A DNA stretch of 38,328 bases. Source: Bacteroidota bacterium. GTDB lineage: Bacteria; Bacteroidota; Bacteroidia; Chitinophagales; Chitinophagaceae. Positions 23,734 through 32,665 of this stretch are shown here, in pieces. The stretch spans positions 1 to 38,328 of the forward strand of contig JANYEA010000023.1 of the NCBI GenBank assembly GCA_025363385.1, written 5' to 3'. The notes beneath the pieces were generated by a model. It made no database searches, was not told the origin of the DNA, and saw only the letters and a program-made list of their open reading frames with translations. Every line of letters begins with the position of its first letter. The stretch's first letter is position 1. The position numbers and the translations under genes are program-made.

Positions 23734-24162
23734 TTAATCCATTAATTTGTCTGAAATTTTATTCATGCTTTGTACCAGTTTAATAGTTTCTTCTTTGCCT
23801 AATACTTTGCTATATGATGCCGAAAAATCGTTTACGCAAGCATATAATTCAGTTTTCATTTCCTTAGCTTTTGGACTTGCATATACATTGGTAATTTTAC
23901 CTTCAGTGGTGCGAACTACTAATTTCTTATCCTCTAATTTCTCAATCAAACGTGTAATTGTGCTAGGTGTTAACTGCATCTGGGCCGCAATATTTCCGGG
24001 TTGCATTCCCGGTTCTTCTAATAATAACATCAGTAAATAGCCATGGCTAGGAGACAAATCAACTCTCTTCCAGCTTTCTATAGCCAGTTTCTCTACTTTC
24101 CTTGCCAACGCATTACTTGTAAAATAGAGGCATTTGGAATATATGCAATTCGATGTTTTCAA
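23734..24162 (-). CDS. MarR family transcriptional regulator
   Basis: A 142-residue winged-helix repressor. The recognition region is PGNIAAQMQLTPSTITRLIEKLEDKKLVVRTTEGK, followed by the long C-terminal dimerisation helix. Cys residues at 6 and 11 (CIYSKC) lie in the N-terminal helix, where some MarR proteins sense oxidants, but this is only suggestive. The start codon is TTG at 24162; no in-frame ATG fits. The gene sits directly upstream of the NmrA-like reductase, and matching palindromes precede both genes, so it probably represses itself and the reductase. Confidence 0.9.
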   Translation of the reverse strand: MKTSNCIYSKCLYFTSNALARKVEKLAIESWKRVDLSPSHGYLLMLLLEEPGMQPGNIAAQMQLTPSTITRLIEKLEDKKLVVRTTEGKITNVYASPKAKEMKTELYACVNDFSASYSKVLGKEETIKLVQSMNKISDKLMD

Positions 24163-24170
24163 CGATAGTG

Positions 24171-24202
24171 CAAAACTAATAAATTATGATTGTATGTACA
24201 AA
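24171..24202 (-). promoter_or_regulatory. marR promoter (TTTG, 20-nt spacer, TAGTTTTG)
   Basis: On the minus strand a -33 TTTG (24199-24202) and a perfect -7 TAGTTTTG (24171-24178) are spaced by 20 nt. The -7 box ends 8 nt before the TTG start codon. The -33 box overlaps operator copy 2, so bound repressor would block it. Confidence 0.65.
24190..24201. promoter_or_regulatory. Putative MarR operator, copy 2 (before marR)
   Basis: TTGTATGTACAA has the same outer half-sites, TTGTA and TACAA, and the same 2-bp centre spacing as copy 1; only the central pair breaks the symmetry. It overlaps the -33 box of marR. Confidence 0.6.
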
Positions 24203-24208
24203 TATATT

Positions 24209-24862
24209 TTATTCAAAATCCTTAATGCGATCAGAATTTATTACTACAGTACCAAAAATGCCAGGATTATTTGCATAAGCAATCATACATTTTGCAATTG
24301 CAATTGCTGAAACTGATTGGTATTTTCTTAAGAAGCCTACTAGAACATAATTGAGTACTTGGTTTACAGCTGCTGCAAATTTTTCGCCCGAACGGTGTTC
24401 TTTTCTTTCGCCTGTGATCAAGGCAGGTCTAAATAGGAGGAGTTTTGGATATCCAATATTCCCCAATAGTTTTTCCATTTCAGCCTTAACCCTACTATAA
24501 AAAAATAGCGAATCTGCTGCTGCTCCCATGGCACTTATCACCAGGAATCTTTTGCTACCTGCATTGAATTGCAATTGTGCAAACTTGACTGGGTATTCCA
24601 GATCTACTTTTTTAAAGGCTTCTTTAGTTTTTGCCATTTTAATGGTAGTTCCCAGACAACAGAATACAATATCAGCCGCTACCGTACCTTGATAAGCATC
24701 AAAATCGATAACCATTTCTTTTAATTTAGGATTTTGGATCCCTAGACTTCTTCTGGTATAGATATAAACGGTATGGTAATCTTCCGATTTCAGTAGCAGA
24801 TTTAATAAAAGACCCCCTGTTAAGCCAGTGCCTCCAATTAATAGTGCAGATTTCTGTAGCAT
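24209..24862 (-). CDS. NAD(P)-binding SDR-like reductase (HTATIP2/YwnB type)
   Basis: A 217-residue atypical short-chain dehydrogenase. [12 protein letters not shown] (7-18) is the NAD(P)-binding motif, [20 protein letters not shown] is the segment typical of HTATIP2-like proteins, VISAMGA carries the conserved Ser, and YSRVKAEME is the catalytic YxxxK motif. ATG 24862 is preferred to an in-frame TTG at 24877 because it starts directly before the Rossmann strand. The substrate is unknown. It diverges from ruvB and lies upstream of marR in the same orientation. Confidence 0.88.
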   Translation of the reverse strand: MLQKSALLIGGTGLTGGLLLNLLLKSEDYHTVYIYTRRSLGIQNPKLKEMVIDFDAYQGTVAADIVFCCLGTTIKMAKTKEAFKKVDLEYPVKFAQLQFNAGSKRFLVISAMGAAADSLFFYSRVKAEMEKLLGNIGYPKLLLFRPALITGERKEHRSGEKFAAAVNQVLNYVLVGFLRKYQSVSAIAIAKCMIAYANNPGIFGTVVINSDRIKDFE

Positions 24863-24900
24863 CTTCTTTTTTATCAAAGCTATGGATTAATAGTATTTTG

Positions 24901-24908
24901 TAGTTTTG
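24901..24908 (+). promoter_or_regulatory. -7 box TAGTTTTG of ruvB
   Basis: A perfect TAnnTTTG match that ends 5 nt before the ruvB ATG, predicting a leaderless or nearly leaderless mRNA. No clear -33 box is visible. Confidence 0.6.
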
Positions 24909-24913
24909 ATAGT

Positions 24914-25948
24914 ATGGCCAACGATAATCTTAATAATGCTCCAGAAAATTTAAGTCCAGCCGATAAGGAGTTTGAAAACACGATCAGGCCAAAAGAGATC
25001 GATGATTTTTCAGGACAACCTCAGTTGATAGAAAACCTTACCATCTTCATAAAAGCCGCGAAACTCCGTGGGGAAGCCTTAGATCACGTGTTATTTCACG
25101 GACCTCCAGGTTTAGGTAAAACCACTTTAAGCAGAATTGTAGCCAATGAATTAGGTGTTAATATCAAAGAAACATCCGGGCCTGTAATAGAGAAGCCAGG
25201 TGATCTAGCAGGTTTGTTAACCAATTTACAGCCCAATGATGTGTTGTTTATAGATGAAATCCACCGATTGAGTACTGTAGTTGAAGAATACCTTTATGCA
25301 GCCATGGAAGATTTTAGAATTGATATCATGATTGATTCGGGCCCAAATGCAAGAAGTATTCAAATTAATTTGAATCCCTTTACATTGGTTGGGGCAACCA
25401 CCAGAAGTGGGTTGTTAACGGCTCCTTTACTTTCACGATTTGGGATTAAGAGTCGTTTAGAATATTATAATGCCGACACTTTGAAAAAAATTATTGAGAG
25501 AAGTGCTTCCATCTTGAACACAGAAATTAGTTCTGACGCTGCAGGAGAGATTTCGAGAAGAAGTAGAGGAACTCCTCGTATTGCAAATGGATTATTACGC
25601 AGGGTTCGCGACTTTGCTCAAGTATTGAACGATGGTACCATTGATTTAGGAATTACTCAACACGCATTAAAGGCATTAAATGTAGATGAGCATGGGTTAG
25701 ATGAAATGGATAATCGTATACTTGCTGCTATCATTGATAAATTCAAAGGTGGCCCTGTGGGCCTTACTACCATTGCAACTGCAGTTGGTGAGGAATCTGG
25801 AACTATTGAAGAAGTTTATGAACCCTTTTTAATACAGGAAGGTTTCTTGCAAAGAACACCGAGAGGAAGAGAAGCTACCTTAAAAGCATATAACCACTTG
25901 GGTAGAGAGTCTGTTCAGCGTGGGGGAGGACCTACGTTGTTCTCCTAA
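24914..25948 (+). CDS. ruvB: Holliday junction branch migration DNA helicase RuvB
   Basis: A 344-residue AAA+ motor that drives branch migration with RuvA. Walker A is GPPGLGKTT (63-71), Walker B DEIHRL near 117, sensor 1 lies in [11 protein letters not shown], and the C-terminal winged helix contains [17 protein letters not shown]. Normal length, intact. No ruvA in the window. It ends at a large hairpin shared with the convergent response-regulator gene. Confidence 0.97.
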   Translation: MANDNLNNAPENLSPADKEFENTIRPKEIDDFSGQPQLIENLTIFIKAAKLRGEALDHVLFHGPPGLGKTTLSRIVANELGVNIKETSGPVIEKPGDLAGLLTNLQPNDVLFIDEIHRLSTVVEEYLYAAMEDFRIDIMIDSGPNARSIQINLNPFTLVGATTRSGLLTAPLLSRFGIKSRLEYYNADTLKKIIERSASILNTEISSDAAGEISRRSRGTPRIANGLLRRVRDFAQVLNDGTIDLGITQHALKALNVDEHGLDEMDNRILAAIIDKFKGGPVGLTTIATAVGEESGTIEEVYEPFLIQEGFLQRTPRGREATLKAYNHLGRESVQRGGGPTLFS

Positions 25949-25990
25949 ATTTAAAGTCCCTTCAGTTTATTCTGAAGGGACTTTAAATTT
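25947..25990. terminator. Bidirectional terminator with a perfect 19-bp stem
   Basis: Positions 25947-25965 are exactly complementary to 25972-25990 with a 6-nt loop. A/T-rich flanks inside the stem give both directions a U-rich 3' arm. It begins inside the ruvB stop codon and ends 16 nt before the 3' end of the convergent gene. Confidence 0.85.
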
Positions 25991-26005
25991 TAAAGAGATA
26001 AATTA

Positions 26006-26701
26006 TTATGGAGCTACCAGTCTAAATCCGTTTCCATGGATGTTTACAATTTCAATATTGGTATCGTCTTTTAAGTACTTACGCAACTTCGCTATATACA
26101 CATCCATACTTCTACCGTTGAAGTAGGTATCGCTACCCCAGATTTTTTTCAGGGCTCTTTCGCGGGGCAGAAGGTCGTTCTTGTGCTCAGCCAACATTTT
26201 TAATAACTCGTTCTCTTTTGGAGAAAGGGTTTGAGTACTGTCGTCGTGCTTCAATTCACGCAATTTTGGATTAAAATGGTAACGTCCTAAATCAAATTCA
26301 ATATTGTCGCTAATTCGGTTATCTTCTTCGTTACGCTTTAAGATTGCTTTGATTTTTAAAAGCAGTACCTCACTGTCGAACGGTTTAGTAATATAATCGT
26401 CAGCACCTAATTTATACCCTTGAATGATATCATCTTTCATGGTTTTGGCACTCAAGAAAAATAATGGAATATCAAGATCCACATCGCGAATTTCTTCAGC
26501 TAATTTAAATCCATCCATATTCGGCATCATTACATCTAATAAACAGATATCAAATTTTTCACGTTGAAAAGCTGCCAAACCCAGTCTGCCATCTCTTTCC
26601 AGAGTTACATCGTAATCATTTAATTCCAAATAATTTTTTAATACCATACCTAAGTTAGTATCATCTTCACACAAGAGAATTTTACTTTTTTTATCTTCCA
26701 T
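26006..26701 (-). CDS. OmpR-type response regulator transcription factor (RprY-like)
   Basis: A 231-residue two-domain regulator. The receiver domain (about 7-120) has acidic residues Glu12-Asp14 (CEDD), phospho-acceptor Asp56 (LLDVMMP), FLSAKT and TKPF with the conserved Lys. The C-terminal winged helix (about 135-230) contains LSPKENELLKMLAEHKNDLLPRERAL and NIHGNGFRLV. ATG 26701 (MEDKKSKILL) is preferred to an earlier in-frame start. No histidine kinase gene is adjacent, so it is an orphan here; the sequence is close in style to Bacteroides RprY, whose kinase RprX is linked there. Confidence 0.93.
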   Translation of the reverse strand: MEDKKSKILLCEDDTNLGMVLKNYLELNDYDVTLERDGRLGLAAFQREKFDICLLDVMMPNMDGFKLAEEIRDVDLDIPLFFLSAKTMKDDIIQGYKLGADDYITKPFDSEVLLLKIKAILKRNEEDNRISDNIEFDLGRYHFNPKLRELKHDDSTQTLSPKENELLKMLAEHKNDLLPRERALKKIWGSDTYFNGRSMDVYIAKLRKYLKDDTNIEIVNIHGNGFRLVAP

Positions 26702-26935
26702 AACGTCGTATTTATTCTTCAAATAAAGTTAAAACAAACCCATTTCAACGTCTAAACTGCTCAATCTTTTGTTAAAAAGCAGGAACGGTAAAAAGATCCC
26801 ATTTGCTAAGTACACTAAGTTCTGCTAATTTCTCGGGATTGCAACCAGTTTATACATTAAGGTTCGTATAATTTTTGATAATTATTTTTATCCCTGAATT
26901 GCAATGTTTAATTTGTAAGCTAAAATCTGTTAAGA

Positions 26936-27175
26936 ATGTCTGATCAATCAAAGTTTCTTGCTGCCATGCAAGCTGGCTATCAATTTAAAGGAGATCATGT
27001 TAAAATAGGATCTGGTATGCTAGACGGTGAAGTAATAGGAGAAGCAAGTATTTTTTTGCCATTAAAAACAATGAACCGTCATGGTTTAATAGCTGGGGCT
27101 ACCGGTACTGGTAAGACGAAGACCCTACAGATGATCAGTGAGCAATTAAGTGATAATATGTTCCTGTATTATTAA
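26936..27175 (+). CDS. HerA-like ATPase (DUF853 family), N-terminal fragment with Walker A
   Basis: 79 residues that start normally (MSDQSKFLAAMQAGYQFKGD) and contain NRHGLIAGATGTGKTKTLQ with Walker A GATGTGKT (54-61). After QLSDNM the frame runs into FLYY and stops at TAA (27173-27175). The next frame continues the family sequence (PVLLMDIKGDLSG), so a single missing base near 27159 explains the break. The stop overlaps the ATG of the second half as TAATG. Alone the fragment has a nucleotide-binding loop but no Walker B. Confidence 0.75.
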   Translation: MSDQSKFLAAMQAGYQFKGDHVKIGSGMLDGEVIGEASIFLPLKTMNRHGLIAGATGTGKTKTLQMISEQLSDNMFLYY

Positions 27176-28452
27176 TGGATATTAAAGGCGACTTAAGTGG
27201 CATTGCTGCGCTTGGTGTTTTAAATGATAAAATCGTTGAAAGATGTAAAAAATTAAATGTAGAATACAAGCCCGTCTCTTTTCCAACAGAGCTAATGACT
27301 TTAAATGATGGCAAAGGAGTTCGCCTTCGAGCTACTGTTTCAGAATTTGGCCCGGTTTTATTAAGCAAAATTTTAGGGTTGAACGATATTCAGGGTGGTG
27401 TGGTAGCCATGATTTTTAAATACTGTGACGATAATAAAATGCCTTTGCTCGATTTGAAAGATTTTATTAAAGTATTACAATGGGTTGGGAATGAAGGCAA
27501 GACCGAATTAGAAAAAGATTATGGTAAAATATCCACCACATCTACGGGTACTGTTTTAAGAAAGGTGGTGGAATTACAACAACAGGGTGCCGATGTGTTT
27601 TTTGGTGAGAAGAGTTTTGAAGTGGAAGACTTAATGAGAATTAGTGATGATGGAAGAGGGATGGTAAATATACTTCGCGTAACCGATATGCAAGATCGAC
27701 CAAAACTATTCTCTACTTTTATGTTACAACTATTAGCTGAATTATATGCTTCCAGTCCGGAGGAAGGAGATCTGGATAAACCCAAATTGGTTTTATTTAT
27801 AGATGAGGCACACTTGATTTTTCAGGAAGCATCGGATGCATTATTAGAGCAATTAGAAACAGTAATAAAGTTGATACGTTCAAAGGGTATTGGAATATTT
27901 TTTTGTACGCAGAACCCTCAGGATATACCTGCTTCAATTTTAAGTCAGTTAGGTTTGAAAGTACAACATGCATTACGTGCATTTACCGCTGCCGATCGTA
28001 AAACAATTAAGCAAGCATCTGAGAATTTTCCTGAAACAGAATTTTATAAAACAGACGAATTATTAACACAACTTGGAATAGGGGAAGCATTTGTTACTCT
28101 TTTAAATGAAAAAGGAATTCCTACACCATTGGTGCATACCATGCTTTGTACGCCATCAAGTAGAATGGATATTTTAAATGATTCGGAAATTGATGCATTG
28201 GTATCAAAAAGTAAGTTAGTAGCTAAATACAAGGAAGTGGTTGATGAAGAAAGTGCCTATGAAATATTGAATGCTAAATTAGCCGAAGCCGCAGAGAAAC
28301 AAGAAGAAGTGAAAACAACCAAAGCAGAAGCAAAAGAAGAAAGTTTCTTTGATAATCCAATTGTAAAATCAGTAGGACGAACGGCTGCTACCATGTTAAC
28401 TAGAAGTTTATTAGGTGCACTGGGCTTGGGTGGAAAAAGTAGAAGGTATTAG
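27175..28452 (+). CDS. HerA-like ATPase (DUF853 family), C-terminal fragment with Walker B
   Basis: 425 residues beginning MDIKGDLSGIAALG, the segment that normally follows Walker A directly. Walker B is LVLFIDEAH (Asp210-Glu211), followed by IRSKGIGIFFCTQNPQDIPASILSQLGLKVQHALRAFT, characteristic of DUF853/HerA-like DNA-translocating ATPases. The C-terminus has a Glu/Lys-rich segment and GALGLGGKSRRY. Together with the fragment upstream it gives a full-length protein of about 505 residues. The two halves may be made by translational coupling at TAATG, or the gene is broken. Its 3' end overlaps recQ by 4 bp. Confidence 0.82.
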   Translation: MDIKGDLSGIAALGVLNDKIVERCKKLNVEYKPVSFPTELMTLNDGKGVRLRATVSEFGPVLLSKILGLNDIQGGVVAMIFKYCDDNKMPLLDLKDFIKVLQWVGNEGKTELEKDYGKISTTSTGTVLRKVVELQQQGADVFFGEKSFEVEDLMRISDDGRGMVNILRVTDMQDRPKLFSTFMLQLLAELYASSPEEGDLDKPKLVLFIDEAHLIFQEASDALLEQLETVIKLIRSKGIGIFFCTQNPQDIPASILSQLGLKVQHALRAFTAADRKTIKQASENFPETEFYKTDELLTQLGIGEAFVTLLNEKGIPTPLVHTMLCTPSSRMDILNDSEIDALVSKSKLVAKYKEVVDEESAYEILNAKLAEAAEKQEEVKTTKAEAKEESFFDNPIVKSVGRTAATMLTRSLLGALGLGGKSRRY

Positions 28453-30359
28453 TTAGCAGTATTTTTTATAGTTCCATCCTCAGATATCAGAATCTTTTGT
28501 TCCGATTCCAGAAAATTTAATACCAGCCAAATGTCTTCTGATACATTTGGCTGCAATAGATGCAGTAATTCATTCACAGAAATGCCATCGACGATCTGTG
28601 CCTTAATTTTAATTTCGATTTCATGAAATTGCGCTGAACTGAGTGTTGTTTTTTTTGTGTGTAAACAATTGTCGCATTTGCCACATTTTTGAGATGTTAG
28701 TTCACCAAAATAATTTGAAATAAAACTACTTCTACATTTATCGGTTGTTTTAATATAACCTAGCATAGCATCTATTCTGAACTGATATTGTTTCTTCCTT
28801 TTGAAATAAAGATCTTGATCTAAATACAGGTATTCAGCCTGTGCTCGGTTCAGCAAGAATAATATTTGTGGCTTTTCTTTTTGAGGCAGGTATTCAACTA
28901 TTCCTAATTGCTGTAATTTTTTTAATTGCTGTTGTATTTCTTCAACAGGTGTTCGAAGGATACGAGAGATCTGTTTTTCGAAAATCGAGGTACTATTATC
29001 GTAAATCCCCTGATAGGTTCGCAGCAAGGTTTTTATGATGGGCTCAAGATCTGGATAATTCAATTCAAATTCATAAAGGCTTTCTTTATCTATTTGAAAC
29101 TGTATCCTTGAGGGCAAGAATATATTTTCGGAAAGTAAACAATGTCCTTCTTGTTCTAATATTTTTAAAGTATTACTTACTAAATACGAATCGAGTTGAA
29201 AGTTTTTCACAAATTCATACATGTCAAAATCGAAATACTGCATTTCACCCACACCCACTGGTAATTGTAAATAATTAGCAAGATCCTGATAGACCTTTTT
29301 AATAATAGGAATAGGTGGGTAGCGCTTATCAGTCATTGCTTCTAGTGAATCTATATCGGAGGAATGATAGATTAAAACAGCAAATGCCTTCTTACCATCT
29401 CTACCTGCCCGACCTGCTTCCTGGTAATAACTTTCTAAGCATTCTGGTGCGTCAAAATGTATCACTGTTCTCACGTCTGGTTTATCAATGCCCAAACCAA
29501 ATGCATTGGTGCAAGTAATTACTCGTACTTTATTTTGTATCCACAGATCTTGTTTCGTATCTCTTTCTTCTGCACTTAAACCGGCATGATAATAATCTGC
29601 ATTAATCTTATTCAATTGCAATAACGTTGCTAATTCTTTGGTTTGTCTTCTGTTATTGCAATATACAATACTGGATCCGGGAACTGCTTCGAGTATTTCA
29701 ATTAGTTTATTAAGTTTACTATCAACCTTGAATACACTATAAGAGAGATTTGGTTTTTCAAAAGATTGTTTAAAGCATAAGGCATTTTGCATTTCAAGCT
29801 TTTGCAAAATATCTTTCTGAACTTCTACAGTTGCCGAGGCGGTAAGTGCCATCATTGGAATGCCAGGTAAGGATTCTCTGATTTGTACAATTTTTAAATA
29901 AGAAGGCCTAAAATCATAACCCCACTGAGAAATACAATGTGCCTCGTCAACAACCAGTAAACTAATTTTTAAAAAGGGAAGGAGTTCTTTGAAAACTTTC
30001 GTTTCTAATCGTTCAGGTGATAAATAAATGAATTGATAATCGCCTTCAATAGCGTCTTGTAAAATGCATTTTACCTCATAATAAGTTAGCCCACTATGAA
30101 TACTGGCAACAGATATGCCGATACTTTTTAAATGGGCCTCCTGATCTTTCATTAAGGCGATCAACGGACTAATAACAATACATACACCTTCCAGCATGAG
30201 CGCAGGCACTTGAAAGCAGATCGACTTGCCACCTCCTGTAGGCAGCAACGCTAAAGTGTCGTTTCCATTTAGAGCGGAATTGATGATTTCTTCCTGCATT
30301 GAACGGAAAGAATCAAATCCCCAGAATTTTTTTAGTATTTCAAATTGATTCAACGCCAT
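28449..30359 (-). CDS. recQ: ATP-dependent DNA helicase RecQ
   Basis: A 636-residue 3'-5' superfamily 2 helicase that unwinds recombination intermediates and stalled forks. Motif I is TGGGKS (41-46), motif II DEAH (138-141) in VVDEAHCISQWGYDFR, motif VI is YYQEAGRAGRDG. The RQC zinc ligands are visible in a Cys set ending CGKCDNC near 565, after the conserved C-R-S-S-F-I-S-N-Y-F-G-E segment. The C-terminal part is short and no clear HRDC domain is seen, as in the shorter RecQ group of Bacteroidota. The gene is 15 nt downstream of the Cu-ATPase gene, so they may share a transcript. Confidence 0.94.
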   Translation of the reverse strand: MALNQFEILKKFWGFDSFRSMQEEIINSALNGNDTLALLPTGGGKSICFQVPALMLEGVCIVISPLIALMKDQEAHLKSIGISVASIHSGLTYYEVKCILQDAIEGDYQFIYLSPERLETKVFKELLPFLKISLLVVDEAHCISQWGYDFRPSYLKIVQIRESLPGIPMMALTASATVEVQKDILQKLEMQNALCFKQSFEKPNLSYSVFKVDSKLNKLIEILEAVPGSSIVYCNNRRQTKELATLLQLNKINADYYHAGLSAEERDTKQDLWIQNKVRVITCTNAFGLGIDKPDVRTVIHFDAPECLESYYQEAGRAGRDGKKAFAVLIYHSSDIDSLEAMTDKRYPPIPIIKKVYQDLANYLQLPVGVGEMQYFDFDMYEFVKNFQLDSYLVSNTLKILEQEGHCLLSENIFLPSRIQFQIDKESLYEFELNYPDLEPIIKTLLRTYQGIYDNSTSIFEKQISRILRTPVEEIQQQLKKLQQLGIVEYLPQKEKPQILFLLNRAQAEYLYLDQDLYFKRKKQYQFRIDAMLGYIKTTDKCRSSFISNYFGELTSQKCGKCDNCLHTKKTTLSSAQFHEIEIKIKAQIVDGISVNELLHLLQPNVSEDIWLVLNFLESEQKILISEDGTIKNTAN

Positions 30360-30374
30360 TTTATCGGGCAGTAT

Positions 30375-32501
30375 TTAAATCACTTTTTTATAATTCAATC
30401 TAACGGAATTAATGGCAAGAACCACATCGCTTAAGGCCATAGTAAGGGCTCCGAAAGTAGGACTCAAAAATCCAAATGCTGCAATAGGAATTGCCACTAT
30501 ATTATAAATAAAGGCCCAAAATAGATTTTGTTTGATGGTGATATAAGTATGCTTTCCTAATCCTAATGCAAGCGGAAGATTTTTTAATCCATGGTTCATT
30601 AAAACAACCTGAGCACTTTGCATTGCAATGTGTGAGGCATCGCTAAGGGATATTCCAACAGTAGCTTTTGCCAAAGCAGGCGCATCATTAATGCCATCCC
30701 CAATCATGGCTGTAGGCTCATGCTTATTAAAATTGTCGATAGCAATTAATTTCTGTTCTGGAGTTTGTTCTGCTAGCCATTCATCAATATGAAGTTCGTT
30801 TGCAACCTGCTCACATTTTTCTTTTTTGTCACCACTTAATAATATGGTTCTAATTCCCTTAGCACGTAACATTTCAACTACCTGTTTTGCTTCAGGTCTG
30901 ATTTCGTCTGCCACATCGATCCATCCTATTAATGCATCATTTCTTGTGATATAAACATTATGTGAGTGGTCGTTACTTAATTTCGATACTGCTTTAAACG
31001 ATACAGCAGAATAGGTATTGCCAGATTTATCGGTGGCAATCATTCCTAGGCCTTTTTGTTCTTCAATTTTCGCCCACCTGATATCATCTTTTAGTTTCCA
31101 TTCTTTGCTGATACATTTTGCAATGGGGTGTGTTGAAAATCTTTCCAATGAAAAAGCGATTCTTTTAAATTCGGTAATACCCTCTTCGGTGTTATTAACA
31201 GTCGCAAATTTTTGTATTGTAAAATTACCAGTTGTGAGGGTACCTGTTTTATCAAATACCACCTGACGGATATCTTTAAATATCTCCAGGCTTTTTGCAT
31301 TTTTAAAAAGAATGCCATTTTTTGCAGCCCTGCCAAGACCCACTGCAATGGCTGCTGGCGTGGCAAGCCCCATTGCACAGGGGCAAGAGATAACAAGTAC
31401 TGCAATACCTCTTAATAAGCTTTCACTAAAGCTATGATGCCCAAAGAAATAATTGCCTAATAATGCAACCAGTGCAATACTAATTACAACAGGTACAAAG
31501 ATGGCACTGATTTTATCTGCTAATTGCTGCACAGGGGGCTTTTCAGTTTGTGCCTCCCTCACTAGTTTTAAGATATTCGATAAAACGGTGTTTTCTCCAA
31601 CAGCAGTGATATATGCTTTGATAGAACCTTTTTCAACTGTGCTGCCCCCAATTAAAACATCGTTCATCTTTTTTTCAACAGGAACACTCTCGCCAGTAAT
31701 TATGGCTTCATTAATACTTGCTTCTCCCCATAAAATTTTACAATCCATTGGTACAGGTTCGCCAGAGTTTATTAAAACTATGTCGCCTACTTTTAAAGAT
31801 TTGCTTTCAACAGGGAAAACGTGTTCCTGGTGTTGATCGTCATAAGCAATCATATTAGCCATCGACTTTTGAGAAACAGCTAATTTCTTTAAAGCCTGTT
31901 GTGTGGTCTCAACTGATTTGTCTTCAAGCCAATTTCCGAGAAATACTAATGTGATAATTGTAGCGGCCGTTTCGTAAAACATAAAATGCGCTGCTTCGCC
32001 AATCAGTGTACCATATAAACTATATCCAAATGCCGTAACTGAGCCAATAGCAATTAATACATTCATATTGGGAATACCCTTCCACAAACTATGGATGGCA
32101 CTACGACCAAAAAAATCCATGCCCACCAAAAAGACAGGTATGGTAAGTGCAAGTTGTACGTAGGGGTCCATCAAAAAATGTATCTGTACACCAGGAATCA
32201 TGTGCAACATTAGCGGAGCTGTAAAAATGATACAGAAGCTAAACCGTTGCAAATGATTTTTGAATATTTTTTTAGATTTTTTTGTGTCAGAAATTTCACC
32301 AGTTTCAACCTGATAACCCAATCCTTCAATACCTTTTACTAGTTCTGTTTTTGAAGTTTCTTCCAACATTTCAAAACTCACGTCGCCTCCCATGAAATTT
32401 ACTTTCACGTCTTGCATCCCTTTTTCTGTGAGATATTTATTTACGGTGAGTGCACAATTTGTGCAACTCATCCCTTCAACTTTCCAATTCACTTTTTCCA
32501 T
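30375..32501 (-). CDS. copA: Copper-translocating P-type ATPase (P1B-1, CopA-like)
   Basis: A 708-residue heavy-metal pump of the inner membrane. One N-terminal HMA domain with GMSCTNC (Cys13, Cys16), actuator TGES (269-272), transmembrane CPC (373-375), phosphorylated Asp417 in DKTGT, STHPIAK with the HP pair, and GDGINDAPAL in the hinge. The CPC motif and the YN pair in FIYNIVAIPIAA indicate Cu(+) or Ag(+) export. The last-helix motif reads MALSDV, where the classical P1B-1 pattern is MxxSS. No CopZ chaperone or copper regulator gene is adjacent. Confidence 0.93.
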   Translation of the reverse strand: MEKVNWKVEGMSCTNCALTVNKYLTEKGMQDVKVNFMGGDVSFEMLEETSKTELVKGIEGLGYQVETGEISDTKKSKKIFKNHLQRFSFCIIFTAPLMLHMIPGVQIHFLMDPYVQLALTIPVFLVGMDFFGRSAIHSLWKGIPNMNVLIAIGSVTAFGYSLYGTLIGEAAHFMFYETAATIITLVFLGNWLEDKSVETTQQALKKLAVSQKSMANMIAYDDQHQEHVFPVESKSLKVGDIVLINSGEPVPMDCKILWGEASINEAIITGESVPVEKKMNDVLIGGSTVEKGSIKAYITAVGENTVLSNILKLVREAQTEKPPVQQLADKISAIFVPVVISIALVALLGNYFFGHHSFSESLLRGIAVLVISCPCAMGLATPAAIAVGLGRAAKNGILFKNAKSLEIFKDIRQVVFDKTGTLTTGNFTIQKFATVNNTEEGITEFKRIAFSLERFSTHPIAKCISKEWKLKDDIRWAKIEEQKGLGMIATDKSGNTYSAVSFKAVSKLSNDHSHNVYITRNDALIGWIDVADEIRPEAKQVVEMLRAKGIRTILLSGDKKEKCEQVANELHIDEWLAEQTPEQKLIAIDNFNKHEPTAMIGDGINDAPALAKATVGISLSDASHIAMQSAQVVLMNHGLKNLPLALGLGKHTYITIKQNLFWAFIYNIVAIPIAAFGFLSPTFGALTMALSDVVLAINSVRLNYKKVI

Positions 32502-32653
32502 CTATAGAAATTTTAAGCCTATTATTTTAGATAAGTAAGCGGTAAAGGTACTAATTGCAGCAGGGGGAGGCTTTCGAAAAGGGGATAATATTTTTACAGC
32601 TATGGGTCAAAAAATGTAGAATATAGTCAGAACGGGCATTTCAAATGGTTCTT

Positions 32654-32661
32654 TATCTTTG
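32654..32661 (+). promoter_or_regulatory. -7 box TATCTTTG of tsaE
   Basis: A perfect TAnnTTTG match ending 4 nt before ATG 32666. It lies downstream of an in-frame ATG at 32645, so that ATG is probably not in the mRNA. Confidence 0.6.
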
Positions 32662-32665
32662 TAAC

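Noticed and set aside
32645..32665. Upstream ATG as start of tsaE (MVLYLCN extension)
   Set aside because: A perfect -7 box (32654-32661) lies downstream of it and the added residues are not TsaE-like.
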